In this document: piece by piece, positions 10,979-31,471 of the stretch | How the letters are laid out: each line of letters opens with the position of its first letter | How positions within the stretch are numbered: the first letter of the stretch is position 1 | Source of the DNA: Paraspadella gotoi | Taxonomy: Eukaryota; Chaetognatha | Assembly (NCBI GenBank): GCA_051294375.1 | Contig: CM119263.1 | Location: 26,390,758-26,454,757, forward strand | Direction: 5' to 3' | DNA length: 64,000 nucleotides | Notes under the pieces: generated by a model | Told to the model about the DNA's origin: nothing | Database searches by the model: none | The model's input: the letters and a program-made list of their open reading frames with translations, nothing else | Made by a program: the position numbers and the translations under genes

Positions 10979-13900
10979 TCATCGAAGGAGATCTTTCTCG
11001 TCGAGGAGATCTTTGAACCGCACGAATTGCTCTTGGCTGCCCTCGCCCGCCTCTTTCTCGAGTCCGCCCTTGTTCTCGCCAGACCTCACCTTCTCCTTGT
11101 TCTGCAACATGTTTGCTTCGGCGTCGGCAAACTTTCCGTTCCACTCGAACTCTCGCTTCTCTTGCCGAAGGTCGTCGTCAGCCCTTGCGGCACCGGCTCC
11201 TTGAGCCACCCGCTCATGGGACGGGGCCTCCTCGGTCAAATCCAGGACCTGATCGCCGGCGGCGCGATGAACGGCGTCGACCGAGCGCTTGATGACCGGG
11301 TGATAGTAAGACTGGTCGGCTTCGTTGTCGGCGGCCGCCCTCCCGATTTCCTCTTCGTTGGCCAGGCGTTTGTTGGCCTGTTCCTCCACGTTCCTCTCTT
11401 CTTCGTTCGCCTGATTCTCTTCTTCGCCCGTCAAACGCTTCTGCGCCGGCTCGAAATTGGCCTGCTCCTCCTCCGTGGCCGCCCTGTCAAACCCTCGGTC
11501 AGCTTCTGCATCTTCGCCAGTCAACTTTTTTTTTATCCCTCCATCCCCTCCCTCTCCGTTGTCATTGCTCTCGCCCGCTCCCTCTCCCTCCAAATTATTC
11601 TCTCCGTTGGTCGTCTTTCCCTTGGCTGCTACCTCACCCGCTTTACTCACTTTCTCGAACCGGCCCGTCTCGGCGTTCGAACCCGGTTCCCCGTTTTCTT
11701 CCCTCACATTCTCTTCCTCGCTCTCTTCCGCATCTTCAGCCCCCTCTCCTGCTCCCTCTCCCTCTTCCGTCTCGAGCCCACCGTACTTGTCTTTGGATTT
11801 TCCCTTTTGTTCTTCGAACTTGGCGTCCGTGATTTTTCGCTCCACGGCTTCAACGATGTTGCTGTTCGGTTTTTCGCCCAATTCCTCCGTCTTGTCATCG
11901 ACGCTCAAATCGGAATTTCCGCCGCCATAATCTGGTCCAGTTTTTTTATTGGTTCCGATCGAGTCTGCTGCCAATTCGTGAACGGCTTTGTTCTCCGAAA
12001 AGGCTTCCGCAATCTCTTGGTTTGCCGCAAGGCCCTCAGAATTCACATCCCCATTTAGATTTGCTAGCTTGTTGTTCACTTCCGTGCCAGAGACTCCACC
12101 GGGGACTGGACCTCCGCCAACTAGCCCGGGTCCGTTACCGCCAGCGGCCGCTGGTGCCGCGGCTCCTGCAGAATTATCCGGAGCAGCTTCCTTTTTAGTG
12201 AGAGAAACGGCGAGTCCGATAGCGTTTCCACCGACGCCGCCACCACCCGAATCAGGATTTGGGGCAACTTGAGGATTATTATTGGCATTCGCCGCGGCAT
12301 TAGCATCTCCACCTGGTGCAGGACCTCCAGGTGCAGGAGCTGCGGGTGCAGCCCCTGCGGCGTTCGCCTTGTCAGATTCGGGGTTTCCAGGTGCAGCGGG
12401 AGCGGGAGCGGGAGCTTCGTTTGCAGTATCCGCTGAAGATTCAGCTTGCTGAGCAATCTTTTGTTGATTCAAAATCTGTTGTTGGACTTGCTCCTGAACT
12501 TGCTCCTGAACCTGTTTCTGAACCTGCTGTTGTTGCTGTTGCTGCTGCTTTCTTTGTAAATCTTCCTGCTCTTCCTGATGTTTTTTCAGTTCCTGCGATT
12601 GCTTGACCTGATCGGCCAAAAGTTTACGCTGCATCTTCAATTCTTCCTGCAATTTTTCGTCCGCCTCCTTCTGCTGTTGCAGCAGAATATCTTGTTGCTT
12701 TCTTTGCAGTTTCAACTGGACAGCGTGCAGCTGCAGTTGCTCGGCCTCTTGCTCCTGAACTTTTTTCAATTGAAGCTTTTGTTGCTTGTCTTTTTCTTCC
12801 GAATTTTTCTTCTCCTCAGCTTGCTTGGCTTTCTCCGCTTTCTCCTTTTTTTCCTTTTCTCGAGATTGCTTCTCGTTTCTCTGTTGATCCTTGATCAACT
12901 TCTCTAACTTAGCCTTGTGGTCGTCGAGCTCGTCGTTGTTGTCGTTTTCTACCGAATCTTTGACCACCGATTCGTCTTGATGCTTCGCGTCGACATTTTT
13001 CTCCGCTTTCACGGCTTTTTCCGCGTTTTTCGCATCTTTTTTCTCAACGTCTTTCTTTACCTTTTCTTCGGCCACATTCCGCTCTTTTTGCTCCTCCTCT
13101 GCTTCCTTCTTTTCTTTTTTCTTTTTCACTGCTGACGCTGCTGACGCATCCTTCTCTTTCGCTTTTGATGCGACTTTCTTCGCGTCATCCGCGGCAGCGT
13201 TTTTCTTGCTATTTTTTTTAGTCAAATCTTTCTTGACTTTCTGGACGGCGGCGTCTTTCTGAATCTTTTCTTTCGTCGCTTCTTTCTTCACTTTCTGTTT
13301 GACTGACGTCGCTGCCCTCACCGATTTTTGAACCGCGGCGACTTTCTTTTGGCCGTCGTCGTCGTCATACTCGTCATCCTGCATCTCTTCCGGCTCCTCG
13401 TCAGCTTGTTCATTGAGTCGGGTCAAGTTTGCTTTCTTGGAGCCTGCAGCAGAACCTCCACCGCTACCAGCTAAAGGGAAAATCAGAAATAAAACAAAAA
13501 TTCATCTATAATTATATCTATGAAATTGATACAACTATATTTTTTTTAGGTTTGTTTAAATACCAAACAAAAAATTATTCGTAAAAAAAATTTATTTCTT
13601 CAGCTAAAAGTACGAAAAATGTTATCTGTGTTTACTTCTGTTTAATTTAAAAATCTCAGATATAGATTTAAACAATAAAAAGTCTCTACTAATAATAAAT
13701 ATAAATTGAAAGTACGAATTAATGATCAAATTTACCGCCGCTTCCTTTTACTGGTGCGACAGTGACCGGCGGCGGAGGCACACTCCCCCCAGTCTGGTTA
13801 GCCTCTAAGGTATTCGGTGTAGCTCCTCCTCCTGAGCCTTTAGTTGCTCCTGCTGGACTTACTGACAGTTTATCTATCTCCATCTTGTCCTAAAAAAAAA

Positions 13901-16900
13901 CCGTAACAACTGATAAATGACTTTGATGAACGTAGACCCGATAAAGTATTAGTGGGAAATTGTTCATTTTTAAGAATTGAAATTCGAAAAAAAAGGATTG
14001 CAAGAATGACTCGAAATGTACGGAACGGAACAAACTAGATGTGGGATATAAACAGTAAAATTAATTCTTTACATCTGGGCAAATTTTTACCGCTAAGATG
14101 ACGACGAGGACGGGCGCAATGACCAAAACCAAGACCATCGCAAAAATCGTGATGTAGCTAGAGACTTTACACCTGGACAAATGGTGGCAGTTTTCTCAAA
14201 AAACGAGTCCTTGATCGATAGAGTTTCTTTAACCTTAATTTTTAGGAACTTTGCTTAAGGGGACCCAGTGATAAAAAATGATATCACAAGCTTAAAGATC
14301 TATTATCAAAGGAATTTGAATGGTGATAGTCATTAATTTTTTTTGTACAGGAAAGTATAAAAAATATTTATATCTCTTATTGTAGCAAAGACAAAAATTT
14401 AATAATTATAAAAAAAAATTTTGTTGATCCTATCTAAATATTTATATTATTTATTAAATTATTTTTGCAATAAAAATATTTTGTATTAAATTCTAATTTT
14501 TTATTTTTTATTGTACAAAGTTAGAAACCAAATTATAATAACCATAAATAGATAGTAATAATTGTTATGAGTTAATGATAAAACTGTTCTATATAAGCAG
14601 TCCATGAACTTTGGATTAGGCTGTAACACTATGTTACAAAAGGGTTAAGCGCCCTGTCTCTTTTAACTGTTAGGCAACTACCGGTATAAAACCCTGGACC
14701 TTTAAGATGGGAGGCAAATGTCTTGCCTCCTACTTGCCATAGCCAATGAAATTTAAATGCTAATGTATACAGCGTTAAAATAATCTGTCATAACCATAGA
14801 TTATGGTATTAAAATATTTTTTTGTCAAAAATGCTTTCTTCTGAGAGTACTAGCCTAATTAAAAATATTATATTACTATATAGAACAAAAAATATTTTTT
14901 TAAATCTTAAAATTTTTTTATGGATTCTGGTAGAGCATAAAAAGTTAAACAAGAAATATAATTACAGCTTTTAAAAATTCTTACGTTTTCTAAGTGAAAA
15001 TATAAAAAAACTGATAAAATCATCGAAAGATGATGATGATGATGATTTTTATGGTTTTTCTTATTTTTGACACACTTATCGTAAAAATATTTAAAAAAGA
15101 ATTATATTTTGTGTAGACAACTTTTTATGAGCTATCTGAATCTAGTCTTAAAATTTAAAAATTCTAAAAAACATTTTGGCCTTTCCTATCTATAAATAAA
15201 TATTAAAAAATTAATTACTAGGGTATAAAGCCATATTAAATTTTTTTTGTCCATTGAAAGTATTCTTAAAAATGTCTAAATATTCGTTTGAGCATGTACT
15301 CACTCTAAATTTTTGACTCACCCCATTGAATGCGGCTACTCCTACTCCTACACCAATAGCCGCTGATGAATGGTGAGTAGATTTTAATCCATCATACATT
15401 CCCCCTCTCTTAGGGAAAAGTCTGTTGCATCTTTTCAATAAATTGTTGTTATTGATAAAAAGTTTTTTATTAAGTTGAGGCATATCGTCTGATGTATTGT
15501 TGGTGGAAAGTGAGTTGCCAGGTTGAGGCATATTGCCTGAAAGTATTGTTATTGCTGTTATATTCAGAAAATAGGCTCACCAAGGAAGAGATAGTAATGA
15601 TTGTCATATGAGTTAATGACAGAATTGGTTAATATAAGCAGTCCCTGAGCTTTGGATCAGGCTGTAACAACGTGTTACAAGCAGGTTAAGGACCCCATCC
15701 CTTTTTAACTACTAGGCAACTACCGGGCTAAAACCCCACACCTTTAGGTTGGAAGGTGAATGACTTGCTTCCTGCACCAATGGCTATTGATGAATAAACT
15801 ATATTGATTCATAATTATAATAATTCAGAATTTAGTAAAAGTACAAAACTTTTTTTTTATCTTTTATCTTTTTTTTAAATTACTTCAAAGGGTTTTATTT
15901 TTATCTAATTAACAGATTCACTTAAAAAGTTTAAATAAAATCAGTCATACCTTAAATTTTTATTCATTTCCAATTTTTATTTTTATAAATTTTTGTAATA
16001 AAAGCTGAAAAGCTTTTTAAAATAAAAACTTACCCTTTTCCAGAAAAAAAAATTTAAAACTTGAAAAAGATTTTCTTCTTACCAATTTTTAAAAACAAAT
16101 TAGGCGAGCTGTTCATTATCATATTTTTTAACTACTTTCCCAAATGATTATAGAAAAAAGAATCATATGGTCAAAACCAGCTTACTTTAAAGGATCAAAC
16201 GTTATGCTTTCAGCTTTTTACCCCCCGCTGGTCACTTGGTCCCCTTAACCGTTAAAACTAACATTTTTGATGGTTAACCATTAAAATCAGTTAATTTTAT
16301 AATTTCACTTTAAAATTAAAATATCAATATTTAAAACAAATTAAAATATTTATAAGTATTTTCTCTTTAACTCTGGCTCCTTAATCTTCAAGTTTTCTAT
16401 TTCAGATAGATGAGGAACACACTAAACTAAAGTCTAAAGTTGGTAAATGAAAAGGAGGTTTGAGCAAACTAACTTGAATCTACCCATGATAATTTAGCTC
16501 ATCTGGTAATCAAATATGAATCATGATAAAACTTGCATACAATTGTTCATTGCATAAAAAAAAATATAAAAAAGACAAAGAAAGAAAAAGAACAATGTAA
16601 TTCTAATTCTATATTTTGTTTGCTCTTTCTCTTTCTCTTTTTCTCTTTCTCTTTCGCTTTCTCTTTTCTCGTCCTAATTATGTTTCTAGTTGTTAGTTTC
16701 TTGAACGCTTATTTTCTGTTGTTAGTCTTTTATAAACCATGACCATAAATTTAAATAAAAATTATAAATATTAATTCATAGAATGAATGGTTGATTTATC
16801 AATTGATCAAAAGATTTATTGATTAATTTGGAAGCTAAAATAGTTTAGGCGAAAACGACGACGACAACGAAGACGACGACAACAACGAAGACGACGACGA

Positions 16901-18539
16901 AGTCTTTCTACTTTGCGACCCGTAAGGGTCAGCGGGAATGACCAATGGACCATTCGACCATTGGACCAGAAATAAATTGTTATGGCTGACATTTTTCAGC
17001 TAATGTAAATAAGTAGTTGCTTTTTACTCTTGTTTTAATAATTTAAATTTTTATTTTTTTTTATTAAAAAGTATATCATAATATGATAGTTTTAGTTAGC
17101 CTTAATGTTTTTTTTTAAGATTCGTTCCTTTTATTATTTATTTTTTGATTTTTTATAATATTTTTTTTATTTGGTTTTTAGCCGGATCTACTTAAAGCAG
17201 ATTTCGGCTCTTCACTTTGTCGGTCCGTAGGTCCGACCCCCCAATCGTGTAAGTCACTTAAATCCTGTCAGAACATCGAATTATGATAAATTATGCAAAA
17301 AAAATTATGTCCGTCCGTCCGTCCGTCCCCCTTAGCTTTGAACGCCGTTTACTCATGATTATAAGTGGCAAAATAGAGAAATATATTTGTTTTGTTTTTT
17401 CCATTTAAACTCATTTCCACTCGCACGATTCCATCGAAACTTCATATCCAGCTCAATCACACACTTCCCTATCCACACACAAAATTCCATTACAATCCAT
17501 CCATTCAATCACGAATAATTGGAATATATTGCTAAGGTGGGACGGACGGACGGACAGACAGACAGAAAGACCAACGGACATCACTTTTTTTGCTTAATTT
17601 ATCATAATTCGATGTTCTGACATGATATAAGTGAATGCCCGATAAGTTTGGGGGTGGGGGAGCGACGGACCGACAAATTGAATTATAGATTATATAGAGT
17701 CAGATCCGACTAAAAAGATGCGAAAAACGCGGAAACCGAAACGTAACCGAAAGCAACGAATGAAACTCACCAGGTGACTTTTTCTGGAGGTTCTTCTTCT
17801 TCCAGCTCTTCCTCCCCGCCTTCTTCGTCCTCACCTTGGTTCCGGTTACGATTTAGCGCCGCCTTCTGCACGAGCGGCCGAAATTCGTCCTCCTGCGCGA
17901 AAAATCATTTCATCGGAAAAAAAAGTCTTTTGTTTATATTTATCACTTTTGTCATCAAGCTGCTTACCCGATTGATGTTGACGGTTTGGTAAGACCTGAC
18001 GCTTGATCTGCCCGACGTGACGCTGGGATTTCCGGGGTCAATGCCTTGACCCGCGTAGCGCGTTCGTGATTCGTTCCTGTCGACGGTGATGCTCACGGCT
18101 AAGGAGAATCCAAACGTAGGAATTCGATTGACATGAAATCAAATGATGATGATTTCTGATGATTTCAGTCTTACGTTTGTCGCCTCTCCGGCGCCTATTC
18201 TCGCTCTTGTCATCTTCTCTGAGTTTTTGCTTGTGGAAAAAAAAACATTTTAGTTGAAAATATACGAAGCGATTTCTATAGATTACATATAGCGAGAATC
18301 TTTTTTATTTTCGTTTTAAAAACGAACGCATTTTTAGGTATTGAGTGATTTTTTTTACCTGTAAATCCGATTCCCTACCACCAGGAGAACAGCACGGAGC
18401 AGTGGGCGCCTTGTTCTTGTTTTTTCCTTTTTTTTACAAAGAGAACACAGGAACATTACTCGTTTCGCGAACGGAACAAAACGACACTCCTAAATTATTT
18501 CTATTAGCAAAAAAGTCAAAATTTACCTCTGATAGTCAT
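10979..18539 (-). CDS. Single-pass type II-like membrane protein with long charged low-complexity domain, 1012 aa
   Basis: Function unknown; I do not recognise the family. My exon model (minus) is 18539-18527, 18374-18359, 18218-18175, 18098-17968, 17892-17771, 14157-14091, 13889-13736 and 13470-10979. All junctions are GT/AG, phases agree and the sum is 1013 codons including TGA. Residues 1-108 are hydrophilic, with a basic RRRR stretch, a Ser/Arg segment, PLVQK (74-78) and an acidic run (EEELEEEE). Residues 110-131 are a transmembrane helix. A Gly/Ser/Pro linker with KMEIDKL follows, then a Lys/Asp/Glu domain with Ala (~200-400), a Gln-rich coiled coil (~400-520), a Pro/Ala/Gly/Asn region (~527-652) and an acidic Glu/Asn/Ala tail. 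No signal peptide is seen; positive charges before the helix favour N-in topology. The large intron 14158-17770 carries two transposon-like elements. The first three tiny exons are the least certain part. It is paralogous in layout to the gene at 19014-27508. Confidence 0.7.
14259..16244. mobile_element. Non-autonomous DNA transposon, ~2 kb, flanked by TTAA
   Basis: Terminal inverted repeats start GGGGACCCAGTGA at 14259 and, read inward from the other strand, GGGGACCAAGTGA at 16244 (12 of 13 matching). Both are directly flanked by TTAA (14255-14258 and 16245-16248), the target duplication expected of piggyBac or Kolobok superfamilies. Behind each terminus lies a further weak match containing TAAAAA. 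No transposase is visible: the longest frame (about 15211-15531, minus, 106 aa) resembles none. Inside are two direct repeats of ~200 bp (14552-14752 and 15591-15797) and a third partial copy near 15340. It lies in an intron of the minus-strand gene, between the juxtamembrane exon and the membrane-helix exon. Confidence 0.65.
14552..15797. repeat. Two ~200-bp direct repeats inside the 2-kb element
   Basis: 14552-14752 and 15591-15797 share blocks such as TATAAGCAGTCC, TTTGGAT, AGGCTGTAACA and GGCAACTACCGG with perhaps 20-25% divergence. A shorter related piece (CACCAATAGCCGCTGATGAA) occurs near 15350. Confidence 0.7.
16540..16900. other. Intronic simple sequence: CTTTCT-rich and (GAC)n
   Basis: A pyrimidine tract of repeated TCTTTC units lies at 16622-16672 and a (GACGAC)n tract at 16855-16900, within the long intron. 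No exon recognised. Confidence 0.6.
17177..17716. mobile_element. 540-bp foldback / MITE-like element with ~160-bp inverted repeats
   Basis: The ends are TTTTAGCCGGATCT (17177) and, on the other strand, TTTTAGTCGGATCT (17716). The arms share CTTTGTCGGTCCGT, a run around TCAGAACATCGAATTATGAT, and end inside with (GTCC)n on the left (17315-17330) and (GGAC)n on the right (17538-17555). The central ~200 bases are unpaired and AT/CA-rich. No coding capacity. It lies 55 bp from the juxtamembrane exon at 17771, in the same intron as the 2-kb element. Confidence 0.75.
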
Positions 18540-18613
18540 CGTTGAACTTTAATACTCCAACATAACCCAACGAAGGAATTCTAAGCGGTCGTTGAATGAA
18601 CTTTTTACTCGTC

Positions 18614-18619
18614 TTTATT
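18614..18619 (-). promoter_or_regulatory. Possible polyadenylation signal of the 19014-27508 gene
   Basis: AATAAA on the minus strand, about 395 bases after the stop at 19014 and only ~75 bases upstream of the start codon at 18539. The two genes are therefore packed very tightly if both models are right. Confidence 0.35.
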
Positions 18620-19013
18620 TACAATGCGTTGAAAACTGCGACTGGTAATCCTTTGACGTTTGTACGTGCTCTTTAATATGCGGAGTAATATTGCAGAGAG
18701 AAAATCAAAATGTTACTCGCGTTATGTTTAAAAAAAAGGCTTTTCCTCGCAGAAAACTTAAACGAGAAAATCTAAATTTCTGTAAAAAAATAGAGCACGA
18801 TAAAAAGTGTAAAACAGTTTAATCAAAAATTTAGCCAACACAATTTAAAAAACATTTTCGTGTCTGGATTAACCATGAAGAGCGAAAGAGCCATAAATTA
18901 CAGCTTATGTACGTATGAAATTGAGTTTGGGTTTAAAATTTGTTTAACAAAGTCTCATTTCGTATCGTTTTTTTACAGCTTTTCTCTAGCGTCTTTTGTT
19001 ACGTAATCACTCA

Positions 19014-27508
<8,495 letters not shown>

Positions 27509-27509
27509 C

Positions 27510-28560
27510 TTTCGATTTACGCACTTGACTCTCGATTCGGTGTTTTACTTTCTTTCCGAAATTTTAACGCGAAATGCGGATTGCGGTAACGAATTTTTTC
27601 TCCGTAATCCGATAAACTAAACTCGATAGACACGCGATTCTTTACTCGCTTTGTTTTCGTCCGTTTAAGCGAATGGCTTTGTGCGGGCCGAGATTAAGAG
27701 ACTGCGTCTAACGATCGCTCTACCTGCATTCGTTACCTTAATTAAACTAAATTGTAAAAAAAAATCGTTTCATTCTCAATTTTACTTTGAATTTTTTTAT
27801 TGTGTTATTTTGGTATTCCAGACTGGTGTGAGCGTCATCGCGTCGTTTGATTATTTTTTTAAACAAAAACAAAACAGAGATATTTATTTTTTATTGAATC
27901 AAAACAAGGAAAGATAAAAACCTAGGGATCCACTCGACCTTGAGCGGATCGAGTGTCGACTCCGGTCTTTGATGCGGTTTTTTTATTCTCTCGCGCGTCG
28001 GTTCTCATCATTATCGTGGTCGTCGTCCCCGTTATCGTGGTCCCGGGTCCCACCTCGTCCATTTTTCCTCCCAGTTTTTTCCGATGCATTTAAATTATTG
28101 CTTGGAATAAATTATTTCCCTCCCGCTGATTAACGTACGTGCGACGATACTTTATTTTCAATTGAGAAGACAAAATTAAAAAAAAATTCTCTCCTGTTTA
28201 TTTCCGTTTTTATTTATCCCTGTCATTAGAAAGTTTTTGTCACACGTTTCGCTAGTTAAAAAAACGCGCGCAAAAACTCGTTTGTGGCTTCAGGTTCTGC
28301 CTCATTTCGCGAAGCAACCGATAAATTGCGCGTTTATGGGAAGCGCGTTTAGTCGCGACGCGCCGGCGCCCAGGGCGCGCGGGGAAGAGATGGCTGCAGC
28401 ACAATGGATGGAAGATAGGGTTGCCTATTCGTAGAGAAAAAAATTCAATGTTGCATAACATACAAATATATATTGGTTGAATCATTTTTATGATACCTAC
28501 GAAAACATTTAATCATTACTAAAAAAAATATCTTATATGGATGAATGAATTTAAATGAAG
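27510..28560. other. 5' flank of the 19014-27508 gene, with a CpG-rich island
   Basis: No TATA box stands out. The ATG at 27508 has A at -3. 28310-28400 is rich in CpG (GCGCGTTTAGTCGCGACGCG type sequence) and could be a promoter island. A 33-codon frame starting MGSAFSRD near 28336 lies in it but has no supporting evidence. 27935-27965 holds a small CACTCGA...TCGAGTG hairpin. Confidence 0.35.
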
Positions 28561-28564
28561 AAAT

Positions 28565-28565
28565 G

Positions 28566-28632
<67 letters not shown>
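28565..28632. repeat. (GA)n microsatellite
   Basis: Nearly perfect GA repeat with one AAGA interruption. Confidence 0.95.
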
Positions 28633-28633
<1 letters not shown>

Positions 28634-28639
28634 CTTTCT

Positions 28640-29300
28640 TGTCTTTAGACATTAACTGCTGTCGGCAAGGCCGGCTAAGCTGAGTTTACGAAGTCCACTG
28701 AGATGGTCAAGCAACAAGAAAGGCATTGTTGACTGCAATAACCACTGCAGATTCGCTGGCAACAACGGTTTCGCTATACACATGTCCCGATATCTTCATT
28801 CGTTGCTGGGGCACAGATTATTATTGTGGTCGTGGTCATCGACGTGGACCAAGCGGTTTATATATATGCGGTAGATTCCGTATCAAGCACGTCTGTCATT
28901 TATCACTTTGTGGACCAGGATATCCCTTTCCCTTTTTTTTTGTAATTTTCATTTTTTCTCCTTTTTTTCTTTTTATGAATAATATAAACGACGGTTTAAA
29001 AACTGGAGCAACGACGGAGAATCAAGGATGAGGATGTGATGGGGAAAGAGGAATGAAGAGTCGTTCTAATTGATGTGGACAGATAGAGAGAAAGATGGTA
29101 AGAGATGACCGAGATTGATATCGAGTACAGACTTATGCGTATATGAATCGATTCACGCACATCTTCCCTTGAATAAACTTGCTTAAGGAATGAATAAATC
29201 AGAAAACAGAGTAAATTACTCAATAGCGAGGCCCAAAACGATTGTCGATCCTTGTATACTTAATAACGAACAATGAATTAATAAAATTTATACAATCCTG
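28640..29300. other. Unassigned sequence with a short Cys-containing open stretch
   Basis: After a pyrimidine-AG site at 28645 there is GC-richer sequence to about 28910. One frame holds DCNNHC near 28729 and another holds a series of spaced Cys residues (28780-28900), but neither stays open with a start, so I do not call a gene. The remainder to 29300 is AT-rich without visible features. Confidence 0.25.
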
Positions 29301-29399
29301 GATTCCCATTTTTAATCTCGAGAACGAATAACGAGAATTTCTCTCTTGTTCTGAAGAGAAACAATTCAAGTCGCTGATTGAGTCGACCGTCATTTTTCT

Positions 29400-29429
29400 T
29401 CCTCTCTCTCTCTTCTCCTCTCTCTCTCT

Positions 29430-29475
<46 letters not shown>
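29400..29475. repeat. (TC)n microsatellite
   Basis: CT/TC repeat with short interruptions. A hairpin-capable sequence (CGACACTCGAG...CTCGAGATGTCG) lies at about 29670-29700. A further (GA)n follows at 29767-29812. Confidence 0.9.
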
Positions 29476-29478
<3 letters not shown>

Positions 29479-29765
29479 TCCTTTTTTTTCTGCCTCTTTC
29501 CTTTGACGTCTATAAATGGACCGTACTAAATCGGGGCGTGCAGATTCTGATCTCCGGTGACCTCGTCCTCCCGCTATGTCCCCCCCTACCCATCCAGTCT
29601 TCCCCCGTTCCCAGCTCCTTGCCGATCTTTCTCGACCCCGATGTCTTTTTGTTTCCAACGTAAAATGTCGCGACACTCGAGGCGAATGACTCGAGATGTC
29701 GTTGGCAATTTAACCTACACTTGATCTTTTGTTTCGATCTCTTGGAGGGGGGTTAATAGAAGAGG

Positions 29766-29811
<46 letters not shown>

Positions 29812-30114
29812 TCAGATCAGAAAACAGGCAATCGAAAAAAGTAATTCCTACCTTTAGCGTGTTTCGTACAAAAAATCCTCTGAGAGTTAAACTTGAAGAA
29901 AGACTAGCAAGAAATAAGCCGAGGACAGAGACCGAGAGAGATTGAGGAAGAGAGAGAGAGATTGAGAAAAAGAGAGAGAGAGATAGTCGACTTGGGTGAA
30001 AAAGAAAGAAATAAAAAATTGGGTAAGTAAGCCGCAGAAATGCTTCCTCACTCGGCGAAGGGATTTGTAAAGAGAGGCGCAGATGGCGGAGTTGTCACTA
30101 CGGTTGGCTACAAC

Positions 30115-30990
30115 ATTTTTCTTTCCAAATTTTCCTTTCTCCTTTTTTCTTCCTTTTTTTTAAATTTCTTCTTTCTCTCCTTCCTCCTTTCAGTTTTCCA
30201 TTTTCCTTTTCACCCATTCGTCCTCACTTTTAGTTTTTTTTTTTCCTTTCCGCTTGATTTTTTTTTTTCAATTTTCATTTCGAGTTTAGATTAGATCCAA
30301 TTTTTTTTTAGGTTTTAATATTATACTAAATTGATTTAGAATTGTATTTTTGTTTCAAAATAACACCACTGCATGACGCTTTAGCGATAGTTTTACGTAC
30401 GGCGTCCCCTGACCGAGGATCCTAAAAATCATAACTCTTGGGATTTTTGTTATCACGAAGTCGCCACCCTCCCGTAACAAATTACTAGTCGCTCGAAACT
30501 AAATTGCCTTCGGCCGGAATATTGGTTGACGCAATTGTCGCATCGCCGATCCTAAAGCTGAACTGTTACGAAACGATCGTGGAAAAATGGGCAACCGATG
30601 ACTCTGGACGGAATTAAAGTCTTTGCTTTCTCTTCTTTTTTTCTGGCTTTCTCTTTTGTTTCTCACTCTCCTCTTTCCTCTTTCCTCTTTCCTCTTTCCT
30701 CTCTTTTCCATTCGAATATTTCCGAGTTTCCAACTTCTCTCTTTCACGCTTCGTACCCGTCCGAAGACCGTAAGGTTTTACTTTTCCCTCAATCCCTTCA
30801 GAAAATCAGCTCTTTAAAGTCGTATATTAGTAAATATAAGTAAGTTCATCCTCTTTTATATTATCGTTATACTTTTCCTTTCTCATCCCATCCTTCGTTT
30901 ACTATCTTTCTCACGCCAACGTCTTCTAATCCACCACCCTTCACCGTTCACCACTCTCTTACCCCTTCTCCCTCCACCTCGCCCACAACA
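30115..30990. other. Pyrimidine-rich noncoding DNA
   Basis: T/C-rich blocks at 30115-30290 and 30620-30990 including (CTCTTTC)n near 30670. The 30360-30600 interval is mixed sequence with no recognised feature. Confidence 0.5.
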
Positions 30991-31471
30991 GTTTACCACC
31001 CTCTCGGTTCGCTCCCGTGGTTTTTCATGACGCATTGTGGCTTTTGGCAGAAATCTCATCATCGAGGAATTTGGTGGCTGCAGAAGCGGAGGAAGAGAGC
31101 AAGAAGAGGAAGAAGAGAAATTGAATGTCCCCGAATTTTTTTTCCTTTCAATTTTTTTTTTTTTTTTGGTTGCAACTCCACCATGAGAAGATGATGTGGC
31201 AAGGAAATTCCTTTTTCTATTTTTTTTTAGTTCCGTCGCGAGTACTGGGTCGGTCTATGGGTCGGTCGGTCTGTATATCTGTATCCCTTACGATAAAAAT
31301 GTATATAATTCGCCTATAGGTGGTTGCTCATTTGTTAAGACAGGAAAAAACCTATAAACTAGGGGACTGCTTACGCCGCCTTCAGGAAATCTTTAAAATT
31401 ATAAGGAACAAAAGACGGGGGTTCGATGCAGTGCATGTCATAAATACAAGGGCTAAAAAGTTTTTTAGTCA

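Larger units (their letters stand above)
6440..12313 (+). repeat. Right arm of the ~12-kb imperfect palindrome
   Basis: Inverted partner of 1-6100. It is interrupted by N runs at 6526-6734 and 6842-6947. This arm contains an intact coding exon and so looks like the authentic copy. It also carries an extra ~215-bp tandem duplication (10163-10592) not seen in the left arm. Similarity runs past the stop codon of the minus-strand gene into 3' flank and intergenic DNA. Confidence 0.9.

Noticed and set aside
10868-12058. 396-codon plus-strand frame opposite the last exon of the 10979-18539 gene
   Set aside because: It is antisense to a phase-consistent exon. The composition is that of a complementary strand and it crosses the real gene's stop and 3' flank.
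14259-16244. Assignment of the 2-kb intronic element to piggyBac with a coding transposase
   Set aside because: The longest internal frame is 106 codons without a DDE/DDD pattern. The TTAA flank is shared by Kolobok, so only a non-autonomous TTAA-targeting element is claimed.
28336-28434. 33-codon frame MGSAFSRD... with an N-myristoylation-like start
   Set aside because: It is short, in a CpG-rich island, with no splice signals or homologue; more likely promoter DNA.
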